Positions 35,763 to 44,812 are shown, counted from the stretch's first letter. The stretch: 64,000 nucleotides of DNA from Acinetobacter gyllenbergii CIP 110306 = MTCC 11365 (GCF_000413855.1 NZ_ATGG01000017.1:147707-211706), one strand, 5' to 3'. The notes: generated by a model from the letters alone, not told the origin. Made by a program: numbers and translations.

Positions 35763-37124
35763 ATGTCACAAACAATCACACTTTACGTTGATGGCGCATG
35801 CAAAGGTAACCCAGGTCTTGGGGGTTGGGGTGCTTATGTCATTACCGAACAAGGTGAGCATAAACTGTTTGGTGGTGAACCCGAGACAACCAACAATCGT
35901 ATGGAGCTTCAAGCCGCAATCGAAGGCGTTTCATTCTGCCCTGTGGATGCACATTTAATCATCTGGACTGATTCCAATTATGTCAAACAAGGCATCACCG
36001 AATGGATTCACGGTTGGAAAAAGAAAAACTGGAAGGATGTTAAAAATCCAGATTTATGGCAAAAACTTGATGCCGTCTGTGCCAACCGTAATATTGAATG
36101 GAACTGGATTAAAGGTCATGCTGGGCATGCTGGTAATGAAATGGCAGACCAATTGGCCAACTTAGGTGCTGAACAAACCGCCCAACAACTTAAATCTGCA
36201 ACACAGGCTAACGCTGATATAAAAAAGCCTGAAGCTGACTGGCTTTTAAATGACCCCTTTGGTTTAGATTTAGATGCTGAGGCAGATGAGATGATTGAAG
36301 ATACAGACCTTGAAATAGAAGCAGAAAGTGAAGATACCACTGACGGCAGTGAAACAACCAATCTGGCCCTAACAACGACAGAAAATCAGCATCCCCACAT
36401 TGTGATCACCAAAGCAAAACTAGATGTGCAGGGCCCGCGTCAACTGATTCTCGATACTGAAACCACTGGTTTTTACTATCAAGACGGTGACCGTATTATT
36501 GAAGTGGGTGCGATTGAAATGATTAATCGTAAGCTTACAGGTAGCTCGATTCATATCTATATTAATCCTGAAAAAGCGGTCGGCGACTCTGAAAATGTCC
36601 ATGGTATCAGCGATGACTTTTTAAAAGACAAGCCGAAATATGCCGAAATTTCCGATGTTCTGTTTGACTTCCTAAAAGGTGCTGAAATTATCGCGCATAA
36701 CGCCACCTTCGATATGAACTTCTTAGATATGGAGTTCAAACGCACTGGATTACCTCCACTTTCAGAGGTTTGTGAAGTCACAGATACCTTGGCAATGGCC
36801 AAAAATAAGCACCCTGGACAAAAGAACTCTTTGGATGCCTTGGTCCGCCGTTACGAAATTCCAGCACGAGACCGTACTTTCCATGGTGCGTTACTCGATG
36901 CTGAAATTTTGGCTGATGTTTATCTTGCCATGACGGGCGGGCAAGTTTCATTTGATATGGATGCCCTTTCACAAACAGAACAAAACCAAGGTAAAACCAC
37001 TCGTCAGCGGGTACAAATCGACCTCCCTGTGATCGAGCCATCAGAACATGAATTAAATGAACATGAGACCTGGGTCAAACAATTTGAACAAAAACATGGA
37101 GAGCCTTGCCTTTTCGCAAAATAA
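35763..37124 (+). CDS. rnhA-dnaQ: Fused ribonuclease HI / DNA polymerase III epsilon (proofreading) subunit
   Basis: One uninterrupted frame of 453 residues. Residues 1 to about 145 are RNase HI, which removes RNA from RNA-DNA hybrids, with catalytic residues in YVDGACKGNPG, NNRMELQAA, IWTDSNYV and GHAGHAGNEMAD. An acidic linker (about 150-225) follows. The DnaQ exonuclease then shows DTETTGF at about 231, AHNATFDMNFL and HGALLDAEILAD. The end MTGGQVSFDMD resembles the clamp-binding segment of E. coli epsilon (MTGGQTSMAF). In E. coli the two genes are adjacent but divergent. The start at MSQTITL follows an AGG-containing site; upstream in-frame codons look non-coding. Confidence 0.93.
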   Translation: MSQTITLYVDGACKGNPGLGGWGAYVITEQGEHKLFGGEPETTNNRMELQAAIEGVSFCPVDAHLIIWTDSNYVKQGITEWIHGWKKKNWKDVKNPDLWQKLDAVCANRNIEWNWIKGHAGHAGNEMADQLANLGAEQTAQQLKSATQANADIKKPEADWLLNDPFGLDLDAEADEMIEDTDLEIEAESEDTTDGSETTNLALTTTENQHPHIVITKAKLDVQGPRQLILDTETTGFYYQDGDRIIEVGAIEMINRKLTGSSIHIYINPEKAVGDSENVHGISDDFLKDKPKYAEISDVLFDFLKGAEIIAHNATFDMNFLDMEFKRTGLPPLSEVCEVTDTLAMAKNKHPGQKNSLDALVRRYEIPARDRTFHGALLDAEILADVYLAMTGGQVSFDMDALSQTEQNQGKTTRQRVQIDLPVIEPSEHELNEHETWVKQFEQKHGEPCLFAK

Positions 37125-37195
37125 ATTTTCTGCTCAGTGTAAGTTTTTGTATTTCAAGGCTCTAAAGTTAAGTTATATTAAGCCTTAAAGATTTA

Positions 37196-37216
37196 GACCT
37201 CCTAAAAAAGGAGGTC
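37196..37216 (+). promoter_or_regulatory. Hairpin sequestering an AAGGAGG site ahead of fimL, with a five-codon mini-frame
   Basis: Seven-bp perfect stem GACCTCC / GGAGGTC around a 7-base loop. The right arm contains a near-perfect ribosome binding site. Two bases later comes ATG GAT ATA ACA ACT TAG (37218-37235), a tiny frame ending 16 bp before the fimL ATG. There is no T-run, so it is not a classical terminator. Confidence 0.5.
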
Positions 37217-37251
37217 CATGGATATAACAACTTAGGAAAGGTGTAGGTCAT

Positions 37252-38898
37252 ATGTCTTACCAAACCTCGATTCATTTCGACCCAACGGCATTATTAATAA
37301 TAAAAAATGAAATCGACAATTCGATTAAATTGGTAGAAACAGCGGTCAATACCCTTGCCGAAGAACAAGCATTACCATTCGGGATTGATGATGCATTGAA
37401 CCAGTTTGAACAATGTACACAAGTGCTTGCATTAATTGATATGCCACATTTATCGCAAATTACCCAATACTCTGCTGAGTTGATGCGTAAAATTATGGCA
37501 CAACCCCAGCAGATTCAAACCAGTGATGTGATTGCCCTCAGTGAAGGCACCACCATGCTGAAGCGTTATATTGAATTCATTTGCTTACGTGAAGTCAAAG
37601 TTCCACAATTCTTACTCGATACTCTCAATCGTTTAGAGAAAGCATTGGGCAAACCACTCACAAAAGAAGGTCAAACTGTACAACCTTTGCTCGAGTTCAT
37701 TACACCAAGTTTTAATTTGCCTCAAGCGCCGAGTTTGGAACAATCACAATATATTCATCAGCTGTATAAGCTCTGTTTAAATAAACTTATTCAGCAATCA
37801 GAGACTGCGCTTGATCTACAAGGGATCAAATTGGTCGGTGTTTATTTGGCAGGTTTAGCAACAGGCCAACCAAGTCAGCAATACTGGCAACTGGTGAATG
37901 TGGGGCTGAGCCATATCAATGAGCTCTCCATTACAGAAGCACGTCTTCGCACACTGATTCAAATTGAAACCAATATTGGTAAATTTTTGCTGCAACCTGC
38001 AAGCTTTAAAAATAGTATTGCTGATCTTGCAGACATTCTATGTATCTGCATTAGCCAAGAAGATGATGTATCACACCATATTCGTGAACAACTCAATATT
38101 GGCGATGAATTACTCAGTGATACACAGCTACAGGTGTTAAGCCGTCACTTATATGGCCCTGACTACGAAACAGTACACACCATCAGTCAATTGATGACCA
38201 ATGAAATGGCTCAAATCCGTAATGAGATTGAGTACAACCATCAGAATATGTCGACTGAAAAAACCCAAGAGTTGCAACAAAAGTTAAGCCAGCTCTCAAA
38301 TGTATTCAAAGTGCTGAATTTAAATGAGGCGGCAAGAGAACTCACTCAGCAAGCGGAAAAACTCAGTCAGCCAAATACCTTAACCGATGCGACTTCAGTG
38401 CAACATTTGATGAACAGCATTCTAGCTTCAATGAATTCGATTGGTATTCTGGAACGTAATTACACCTCAAGCCGTTTACAATTACGTGTCAATAATATGC
38501 AGATCTCGCTTGATCGCTTAGATGAAGCGCATAAAGTATTATTGACTGAAACCAAAACCCTGATTGATACCTTAACTCAGACCTTGAGTCTATATATCCA
38601 AGCCCCAACTGCACATAGTTTGGAAGCTCTGCCAGAGTATCTCAAAGAACTTTCTGGCGCAGCTCTATTTTTGGGAAGTTCAGCACAACAAACTGCTTTA
38701 TTGGGTGCGGCTCATTTTGCTCAGTACCGCTTGGCTCAAAATCAAGCCTTCGATGCCGAACAAATTAATTGCATCTTAAATGTTGTGGCTGGTTTAGATT
38801 TATTGGTGGACAACTTGAAGAATAAGCAACCTGTGTTGCAATCTATGTTTGATGTGGCATTATCTAACAGTCAACAATTACAAACGATAGCCGCATAA
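37252..38898 (+). CDS. fimL: FimL-like pilus/chemosensory regulator
   Basis: A 548-residue cytoplasmic, mostly helical protein. The N-terminus (SIKLVETAVNTLAEEQ, QFEQCTQVLALIDMPHLSQI) repeats the degenerate Hpt-like pattern of the ChpA N-terminus. The length matches FimL of P. aeruginosa, which lacks the phosphotransfer histidine and acts on type IV pilus function and cAMP with FimV and PilG. No signal peptide or membrane segment is seen. nudC starts within its stop codon (TAATG). The symbol is from overall resemblance, not an alignment. Confidence 0.65.
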   Translation: MSYQTSIHFDPTALLIIKNEIDNSIKLVETAVNTLAEEQALPFGIDDALNQFEQCTQVLALIDMPHLSQITQYSAELMRKIMAQPQQIQTSDVIALSEGTTMLKRYIEFICLREVKVPQFLLDTLNRLEKALGKPLTKEGQTVQPLLEFITPSFNLPQAPSLEQSQYIHQLYKLCLNKLIQQSETALDLQGIKLVGVYLAGLATGQPSQQYWQLVNVGLSHINELSITEARLRTLIQIETNIGKFLLQPASFKNSIADLADILCICISQEDDVSHHIREQLNIGDELLSDTQLQVLSRHLYGPDYETVHTISQLMTNEMAQIRNEIEYNHQNMSTEKTQELQQKLSQLSNVFKVLNLNEAARELTQQAEKLSQPNTLTDATSVQHLMNSILASMNSIGILERNYTSSRLQLRVNNMQISLDRLDEAHKVLLTETKTLIDTLTQTLSLYIQAPTAHSLEALPEYLKELSGAALFLGSSAQQTALLGAAHFAQYRLAQNQAFDAEQINCILNVVAGLDLLVDNLKNKQPVLQSMFDVALSNSQQLQTIAA

Positions 38899-39650
38899 TG
38901 ACTCAACGATCACTTGCTTATATTTTTCAACACCAAAAACTGTTAGTCGACCAAAACTTCCAACTTCCTCAAGTTGAGAAATTAGCAAGTGACCTCCCCA
39001 TCCATCATAATGATCACGTCATTGCACGTGATCTACTGGAAAATGAAGCTATTCCCGAAGGCTATCAACTGATTCCTATTCGGGAATTGATTCAATCTTG
39101 GTCCAGCAGTGACTTCCTACAGGCCAGTCGTGCAGTGCAGTTGCTCGAATGGCGTCGTAACCATAAGTTTTGCAGCCATTGTGGCCATGTCACTGAAATT
39201 CACCCTAAAGAATATGCCATGGTGTGTCCTGCCTGTGCTTATCATCAATATCCACGTGTACAGCCATGCATTATTACCATTATCACTAAAGGTCAGGATG
39301 AAGTCCTGTTGGCTAAATCCGCACACAATAAAAGTAATATGTACGGGTTAATTGCTGGTTTTGTTGAAGTCGGTGAAACTTTAGAAGAAGCTGTGCAACG
39401 TGAAGCGTTTGAAGAAGTCGGACTGAAACTCAAAAATATTCGTTATATGTCGAGTCAACCGTGGCCCTTTCCAAGTAATCTAATGATTGCCTTTCATGCC
39501 GAATATGAATCTGGGGATATTCAGTTACAGCTGGAAGAAATTAGTGATGCACAATTCTTTAAGTTTGACCAACTTCCCGAAATTCCATTTAAAGGCAGTA
39601 TTGCCCATAGCATGATCATGCAAATGATCGACAATAAAAAAGCATCTTAA
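38898..39650 (+). CDS. nudC: NAD(+)/NADH pyrophosphatase, NudC type
   Basis: Hydrolyses NAD(H) to NMN(H) and AMP and removes NAD caps from RNA. The zinc ribbon is C-x2-C in FCSHCGH and VCPACAYHQYPRV. The Nudix box is GFVEVGETLEEAVQREAFEE followed by VGL. The NudC-specific SQPWPFPS motif is present. Length 250 residues is normal. It is translationally coupled to fimL. Its last 24 codons and terminator are duplicated about 2.1 kb downstream. Confidence 0.95.
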   Translation: MTQRSLAYIFQHQKLLVDQNFQLPQVEKLASDLPIHHNDHVIARDLLENEAIPEGYQLIPIRELIQSWSSSDFLQASRAVQLLEWRRNHKFCSHCGHVTEIHPKEYAMVCPACAYHQYPRVQPCIITIITKGQDEVLLAKSAHNKSNMYGLIAGFVEVGETLEEAVQREAFEEVGLKLKNIRYMSSQPWPFPSNLMIAFHAEYESGDIQLQLEEISDAQFFKFDQLPEIPFKGSIAHSMIMQMIDNKKAS

Positions 39651-39667
39651 ACGATGCTTTTTTATTG
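39573..39667. repeat. Direct repeat, nudC 3' end (left copy)
   Basis: The end of nudC and its terminator. Positions 39596-39667 (72 bp) are identical to 41715-41786. The 23 bp to the left match 41692-41714 with four differences. Confidence 0.95.
39636..39663 (+). terminator. nudC terminator
   Basis: Perfect stem AAAAAAGCATC / GATGCTTTTTT with a TTAAAC loop that contains the nudC stop codon. It can act in both directions and so may also end the convergent MFS gene. Confidence 0.9.
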
Positions 39668-39693
39668 TCATGTGTTTTTATTCATCTATTTTT

Positions 39694-40917
39694 TTACGCA
39701 CGATGACCCACACCAAATCCATGATCTTTAGCCCGATATACTAGAATCAGTGCAATGAATGACAAAATCAACGCACTCCATGCAAAAGATTGAATCCCCC
39801 ATCGAGCAAAGAAAAGACCACCGACAATCCCGCCTCCAGCAACAGCAATGTTAAAAATAGTCACCAACATGGATTGAGCCGCATCCGTTTGTGCTTGTGC
39901 AATATCTGCCAGTGCCGTTTGTAACAGTATGGGCGCACCACCAAATGAAATTCCCCATGCAATTACTGCGACACAAACCATCCAGAGGGAATTCATAAAG
40001 ATACCAAAGCATAGGGCTGAAAATGCAAATATAACAAGACTCAGCAAGGTTAAGTGGCGCAAATATTGATCAATAAAATGCCCAGTGACAAATATACCAA
40101 CAATTGCTGCCAGACCAAAAATCAACAGCATGGCATCAATATGCTCTCCTAAACCCACTGCGATTAAATATAAAGAAATATAGGTATATAGAATATTATG
40201 TGCCAAGACCCAGATAAGCAAAATCAATAAAATTAGCCTGACACCTTTCATTTTAAGCGTTAGCCCAAATGCTAGTTTTTGCTGTGTTGCATTAACAATA
40301 AAACAGGGAATAAACAGTCGAACCCAAATGACCAAGACCAATGCCAAAATCGACATCAACCAAAAGACACTACGCCAATCAAACAGCGTCCCAAGAAAGG
40401 TTCCCAGCGGTACACCAAAACACAATGCTAATGGCTGTCCAATACCTGCAACCGCTAAAGCACGACCTTGTAAATGCGGAGCAACCAAATAACGAACATA
40501 GCTCACAAATACCCCCCAAATGACACCTGCTGCCATCCCTGCGCAAAAGCGCACAAACAAAGTAAAAATATAATGTGTCGAGACCGCAGCTAGCCCATTA
40601 AAAACACATAAGCTTCCTAAAGTGAATAATAGTAAGCGACGTCTATCCCAATGCTTCGTGAGCGCGATAACAGGTATCGCAGCACAGACAGAACCTAAGG
40701 CATAAAAACTGACTAATTGCCCAGCCCATAGTTTTGATATCTGCAAGTCATGGCTAATCTGCAGCAGTAAGCCAACAGGCATGGTCTCTGTCATAATCGT
40801 AATAAATCCGATCAATGAAAAAACCAATAACTTCCAAATAGGAAATTGTTCTTCTGCTTTTTGAGTGGCTAAAGTTTGTATGGATTTATTTGCATAGATT
40901 GTAGATGGATTTTTCAT
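39694..40917 (-). CDS. MFS transporter, DHA1 drug/sugar efflux type
   Basis: A 12-helix inner-membrane exporter of about 407 residues. Motif A-like sequence ALTKHWDRRRLLLFT follows helix 2, and motif C-like GIGQPLALCFGVPLGTFLG is in helix 5, as in proton-driven exporters related to arabinose and purine effluxers. The opening MTETMPVGLLLQIS resembles that subfamily. I start at 40917 (MKNPST); a longer version adds an unlikely hydrophobic lead. A TetR gene precedes it on the same strand. Both sit inside the nudC-tail duplication. The substrate is unknown. Confidence 0.87.
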   Translation of the reverse strand: MKNPSTIYANKSIQTLATQKAEEQFPIWKLLVFSLIGFITIMTETMPVGLLLQISHDLQISKLWAGQLVSFYALGSVCAAIPVIALTKHWDRRRLLLFTLGSLCVFNGLAAVSTHYIFTLFVRFCAGMAAGVIWGVFVSYVRYLVAPHLQGRALAVAGIGQPLALCFGVPLGTFLGTLFDWRSVFWLMSILALVLVIWVRLFIPCFIVNATQQKLAFGLTLKMKGVRLILLILLIWVLAHNILYTYISLYLIAVGLGEHIDAMLLIFGLAAIVGIFVTGHFIDQYLRHLTLLSLVIFAFSALCFGIFMNSLWMVCVAVIAWGISFGGAPILLQTALADIAQAQTDAAQSMLVTIFNIAVAGGGIVGGLFFARWGIQSFAWSALILSFIALILVYRAKDHGFGVGHRA

Positions 40918-41001
40918 ATAGCTACCAAATAAAGGAATGATCGTTCCAAAATAAAACAAATAAAAACCCACTCCCATTGAAAGCAGTGAGTTTCTGATTA
41001 A

Positions 41002-41583
41002 TTACAAAACACGAAGCGCAATATTAATAATATCTAACAAACACTGTCGACGCTGGTGGGCTGGTGTTCCTTTTGCGAGGACTCTCAACCCCTGTATCGT
41101 GTTTACGAAAAAAAATGACAGTGCTTGGACATCAATTTCATTTGAGATTTCCCCTTGCTGCTGTGCTTTTTGTAATACATTCAAAATCGCTTTTTGAATA
41201 CGCTGTAAATTCAATGCGACTTTTTCTGCAATTAATTCGTCTTGTCCTGCCAACTCCAGACTAGCATTGGCAATCAGACATCCCCGATGTAAAGGATCAG
41301 CCAACTCATCTTCAGCAATCTTCATCAGCAAGCTTTTAATTGCTGCTTGAGCACTTTGTTCTTGTTGCAAGCATTGTATATTGGCCGTTGTCACGGCATC
41401 ATATCGGTCTAATGCTTTTTGATATAAAGTATATTTATTTTCAAATGTTCCATACAAGCTACTCCTTGAGAGACCCGTACCATCAACCAAATCCTGAACC
41501 GAAGTTCCTGCATATCCTTTTAGCCAGAAAACCTGCATTGCTGCATCAGTCACTAGATCTGGGTCAAATTCTTTTGAGCGCAT
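41002..41583 (-). CDS. TetR/AcrR family transcriptional regulator
   Basis: A 193-residue repressor. The N-terminal HTH is seen in VTDAAMQVFWLKGYAGTSVQ, DLVDGTGLSRSSLYGTFENK. The start at MRSKEFDPDL is chosen because upstream in-frame codons run antisense through the duplicated nudC tail. It probably controls itself and the MFS gene 84 bp downstream through the palindrome at 41596-41611. Confidence 0.9.
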   Translation of the reverse strand: MRSKEFDPDLVTDAAMQVFWLKGYAGTSVQDLVDGTGLSRSSLYGTFENKYTLYQKALDRYDAVTTANIQCLQQEQSAQAAIKSLLMKIAEDELADPLHRGCLIANASLELAGQDELIAEKVALNLQRIQKAILNVLQKAQQQGEISNEIDVQALSFFFVNTIQGLRVLAKGTPAHQRRQCLLDIINIALRVL

Positions 41584-41595
41584 TATAAAGATATC

Positions 41596-41611
41596 TGGAA
41601 TAAACGTTCCA
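41596..41611. promoter_or_regulatory. Candidate TetR operator
   Basis: Inverted repeat TGGAATAAACGTTCCA, 13 bp upstream of the tetR ATG and covering the predicted transcription start. Confidence 0.5.
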
Positions 41612-41613
41612 AT

Positions 41614-41642
41614 AAAATAAGCAATATACAAAGAAAAGTCAA
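41614..41642 (-). promoter_or_regulatory. Promoter of the tetR-MFS unit
   Basis: On the minus strand TTGACT (41642-41637) and TATTTT (41619-41614) are 17 bp apart, immediately ahead of the operator palindrome. Confidence 0.55.
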
Positions 41643-41691
41643 ATGAACCCAAGCCATAAGTCAGTAAATATAATCCTTGAGGCTTAAACAG

Positions 41692-41786
41692 CTTCTTGAA
41701 ACTCCATTTAAAGACAGTATTGCCCATAGCATGATCATGCAAATGATCGACAATAAAAAAGCATCTTAAACGATGCTTTTTTATTG
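41692..41786. repeat. Direct repeat, nudC 3' end (right copy, remnant)
   Basis: A detached copy of the last codons of nudC, readable as PFKDSIAHSMIMQMIDNKKAS then stop, with the terminator. Upstream codons are only loosely nudC-like and soon become unrelated, so no functional gene remains. Confidence 0.93.
41755..41782. terminator. Duplicated nudC-type terminator
   Basis: The same perfect stem-loop as at 39636-39663. It lies 5 bp beyond the esterase stop codon at 41788 and probably now ends the dolP-esterase transcript. Confidence 0.88.
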
Positions 41787-41787
41787 A

Positions 41788-42660
41788 TTAAGGGTCTAAG
41801 GCTTCATCCAAGAAATGTAAGATTGTACGTTTAGTCTTGAAATAATGGCTCATTAAACTTGCCAGTGTCGCAACAATGGTAATATGCCCTGTCTTTGGAA
41901 TCACGGCGATATGACTATGGTTACCCTTTTCTCTTAACGCCTTATCTAGATCAAAACTATTTTCCTTACCCACCAACTGATCTTGTTCAGCCATCAATAA
42001 ATAATGCTTAATCTGATTCGGTTCGATAAAGTAATAAGGCATCACTTGCTGATATGACACTTTCTGATCAAAGGCATGCTCAGCTAATGGATCACCTTTG
42101 TAGTCAAAATGATAAGGACCCGCCATCCCAACAATCGCACGAATTTTATCTTTGTACTTAAAATTTTGTGAATAGGCTGAATACACCACTGACATCACAT
42201 TAAAAGCACCCGCAGAGTGCCCCATCAAAATGATATTATCCGTAGAAATGTTCAATTTGCCTTGATTCAGGCTCAGGTAGTGAATCGCTTGTGCGATATC
42301 ATCAATAAAGGTCGGAAAGATATGCTCAGGTGCAAGGTGATAATTAATGACCGCAACATCATAGCCTTCACGTGCAAAACTTTCTCCAACAAATAGATAG
42401 TCTCTTTTATTACCGTGCTGCCAAGAGCCGCCATGCACAAATACAATTAGGGGTCTTTGCTTCTTCGGGCTTTTGGTTCGATACAGATCCAGACGCTGTC
42501 TTGCTTTTAGTCCATAAGCAAGATGCTCTTCCTTCTCAAAGGTATCTTTGGGGGTCAGGTAATTAATCGAATAGCTGGCAAAATCATAAAGGCGAAACTC
42601 CTGATAAAGCGTTTTCGCCTTGATTACATTTTCTTGTACTTGTTGGATAAGTTGCTTCAT
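41788..42660 (-). CDS. Alpha/beta hydrolase (esterase/lipase family)
   Basis: A 290-residue cytoplasmic hydrolase. Oxyanion-hole motif VFVHGGSWQHG, nucleophile elbow MGHSAGAFN, a later aspartate region (LLMAEQDQLV) and the catalytic histidine in PKTGHITIV complete the triad, as in hormone-sensitive-lipase or carboxylesterase relatives. There is no signal peptide. It starts 3 bp after the dolP stop codon, so it belongs to that operon. The substrate is unknown. Confidence 0.87.
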   Translation of the reverse strand: MKQLIQQVQENVIKAKTLYQEFRLYDFASYSINYLTPKDTFEKEEHLAYGLKARQRLDLYRTKSPKKQRPLIVFVHGGSWQHGNKRDYLFVGESFAREGYDVAVINYHLAPEHIFPTFIDDIAQAIHYLSLNQGKLNISTDNIILMGHSAGAFNVMSVVYSAYSQNFKYKDKIRAIVGMAGPYHFDYKGDPLAEHAFDQKVSYQQVMPYYFIEPNQIKHYLLMAEQDQLVGKENSFDLDKALREKGNHSHIAVIPKTGHITIVATLASLMSHYFKTKRTILHFLDEALDP

Positions 42661-42663
42661 AAA

Positions 42664-43374
42664 TTAAGGATTAGTTGGGGTAATAGTCGCAGGGTCCGCC
42701 TGATCTGGATCAATTGCAACAGGTGTTTCAACTAAAGGCTGTGTTGTTGCTGTTCCGACCATCGGCGCTGCCGCGGTTGAACTTGCTACAGTGCCTGAAG
42801 GTTGATCCACATTGTCAATGAGCGTCACAATTTTAGTCACATTTCCAACTTTTTGTAAGACGTCATCTAAATCTCTTGATTCAGCAGTATTTAAACGCCC
42901 CATCACATACAAAACACCATTTTCCGTATGTACAAGCACTTTACTATCAGACACAACCGGTGCTTTCATCAGCAAACCACGGGTATTCGCCGTAACGGTA
43001 GCATCTTGCATGATGGTGTTATAACCAACTTTATCACCCACCGTAATGTAGTTATGTACAGCCTTCACATCCGACATTGAACGCAAATTATCTTCAGCCA
43101 GTTGTTTTAAATACGGATCAGGAACTTGGCCTGTCAATAAAACATTACTATGGAAACTTTCAATGTTGATACGAGACTGTTTGAAACGATGGTCTAATTT
43201 ATATAAATTAATATTTGCAGTGCGTTTGATTGAAGAATCAATAAAAATCTGCCCTAAACTACGTTCTCCACTATTCGTTCCAACGGGTGAAGTGCCTGTA
43301 CCACCAGAAATAAAACTTGCACATCCCGATAAACTTGCAGCGCAAAGCAACGTAATCGATAAACGTTTTAACAC
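42664..43374 (-). CDS. dolP: Two-BON-domain outer-membrane lipoprotein, DolP/YraP type
   Basis: An outer-membrane lipoprotein that in E. coli sits at division sites and supports envelope integrity. The lipobox is AASLSGC. Two BON domains follow: SSIKRTANINLYKLDHRF with VLLTGQVPD, and ATVTANTRGLLM with GVLYVMGRLNTAE. A Thr/Pro/Val-rich tail (about 45 residues) is extra compared with E. coli DolP. I start at GTG 43374, which has GGGAG 10 bp upstream; TTG at 43401 is possible. Context yraN-lpoA-rsmI is as in enterobacteria but without diaA. Confidence 0.85.
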   Translation of the reverse strand: MLKRLSITLLCAASLSGCASFISGGTGTSPVGTNSGERSLGQIFIDSSIKRTANINLYKLDHRFKQSRINIESFHSNVLLTGQVPDPYLKQLAEDNLRSMSDVKAVHNYITVGDKVGYNTIMQDATVTANTRGLLMKAPVVSDSKVLVHTENGVLYVMGRLNTAESRDLDDVLQKVGNVTKIVTLIDNVDQPSGTVASSTAAAPMVGTATTQPLVETPVAIDPDQADPATITPTNP

Positions 43375-43445
43375 TTGGCAAGACTCCCTATCTACAAACA
43401 AATTTGTTCAATTTTCAATATTTAGCTTTACATGAGATCGATCAA

Positions 43446-43850
43446 TCAATCTAAAGTAAATGCATGTTCAATCCATTGCTGATCATACTGCAATTTTGAA
43501 AAATCTGGTTGTACTGTTTTTGCAATTTTCTGTGGAAAATCAAAACAAATCACATCAAAACGACAATCAAACTCATCATAATATGGAGATTTCTGTAAAA
43601 AGCATTGTGCTGTCTTAATAATTTTACGCTGCTGGGCAAGCGAAATCACTTCACAGGCCTCTGCATAACTCCCCATTGATCGAGCTTTAACCTCGACAAA
43701 AACCAGTTGCTTATCGCGCTTTACGATTAAATCTATTTCACCATAACGTGAATGATAATTTCGTTCGATACATTCATATTGCTTCGATTGCAAAAGAGCA
43801 AGTGCTGCCTGCTCAGCCCATTGCCCTAAATCTTGCCGATGTTGTGACAT
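43446..43850 (-). CDS. yraN: UPF0102 endonuclease-like protein YraN
   Basis: A 134-residue member of the restriction-endonuclease fold. Motifs [29 protein letters not shown] and LVFVEVKAR give the E-x-D...E-x-K style active site. Its function is unsettled; it is widely conserved beside lpoA and rsmI. It starts 13 bp after lpoA. Confidence 0.9.
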   Translation of the reverse strand: MSQHRQDLGQWAEQAALALLQSKQYECIERNYHSRYGEIDLIVKRDKQLVFVEVKARSMGSYAEACEVISLAQQRKIIKTAQCFLQKSPYYDEFDCRFDVICFDFPQKIAKTVQPDFSKLQYDQQWIEHAFTLD

Positions 43851-43863
43851 ACCTGCCCCAATC

Positions 43864-44796
43864 TTATTTTAACAGTTGAATCCCTTTTTTCTGCTGTTGA
43901 TAGCAATAAGGTTGACGATAAACCTTGCCATCTTTGACATTAATTGCTCCAGTGCGACCTTCAAAAGAAAAATGACGATCTGGGCTACTTAAGAACTGCT
44001 GACTAATACTCCAGGCATCACCACCAAAGGCCAATAAACGTTGAAACGCCATATTTTCAGGTTGTTCTTTATAAGCACTGATTAAATCTGCCCATTGTCC
44101 ATTATATAAGGCAGGTGTATCACAGAAACTCAACCCCATCGGAATGCTCTTGTCTTGTTCAATACTCAAGGCGGTGGCGTAGATATTTTTTTCAGGCAAT
44201 GGACCTAATTGTTCTAACCACTGTTGATCACCCAAGAGCAACAACCCTTCTCTACGTGCCAGTTTTTTAGGCAGTTCATTGACCACATGGATATCTGAGC
44301 CAAACTCAGACATCAATGCCATCATAAATAATTCTGTTGCCGACTCAGTTCCAGCTTGGCGTAACACCAATAAGCTTTTAATTTTGTCTTTCTTGAGTAG
44401 TTGATTCAGTGCGAGCGCATCATGCTGTTTTGCCAAACTGAATTGCCAGATGTTGGTGGTCTGGCTATTGACATCGTTCAATGCAAGTACTGGGATTGCT
44501 GGGTTCAGTTGCATCACGGTTTCAATTTCAGGTCGTGCCAATGGCCCAACAATTAGTCGAGTCTTACTATTGACCCTTTTTTTGAAAATCGTATCAATAT
44601 TGTTTTTGGCAGAATCTACAAAAATGATTTTTTCTTTACTACCAGATGCTGTATAAGCACTCAAGAAACCACGTTTGATGCTCTGACCCGCTCGCGCCAT
44701 CGTACCTGATTCGGGTAGAATCACCAGTACGTCCGCATAAACTGGGCTCATACATGCTGCCAAACATAATAGCAGCCAATATTTTTTGTAATACAT
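43864..44796 (-). CDS. lpoA: LpoA-like PBP1A activator, C-terminal domain only
   Basis: Predicted periplasmic or outer-membrane protein that stimulates PBP1A. The signal region [21 protein letters not shown] can be read as a lipobox (LAAC, cysteine 15) or as an ordinary signal ending VYA. The rest is a type-1 periplasmic-binding fold: [51 protein letters not shown] and [11 protein letters not shown]. coli LpoA is about 678 residues with an N-terminal TPR-like half, missing here (310 residues). It is divergent from rsmI with only 16 bp between start codons. Confidence 0.85.
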   Translation of the reverse strand: MYYKKYWLLLCLAACMSPVYADVLVILPESGTMARAGQSIKRGFLSAYTASGSKEKIIFVDSAKNNIDTIFKKRVNSKTRLIVGPLARPEIETVMQLNPAIPVLALNDVNSQTTNIWQFSLAKQHDALALNQLLKKDKIKSLLVLRQAGTESATELFMMALMSEFGSDIHVVNELPKKLARREGLLLLGDQQWLEQLGPLPEKNIYATALSIEQDKSIPMGLSFCDTPALYNGQWADLISAYKEQPENMAFQRLLAFGGDAWSISQQFLSSPDRHFSFEGRTGAINVKDGKVYRQPYCYQQQKKGIQLLK

Positions 44797-44812
44797 TAGG
44801 GAGTTACCTTTT

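Noticed and set aside
41584..41742. An N-terminal extension of the TetR regulator of about 53 residues
   Set aside because: It is read antisense through the duplicated nudC tail and the regulator's own promoter; the HTH domain starts normally at 41583.
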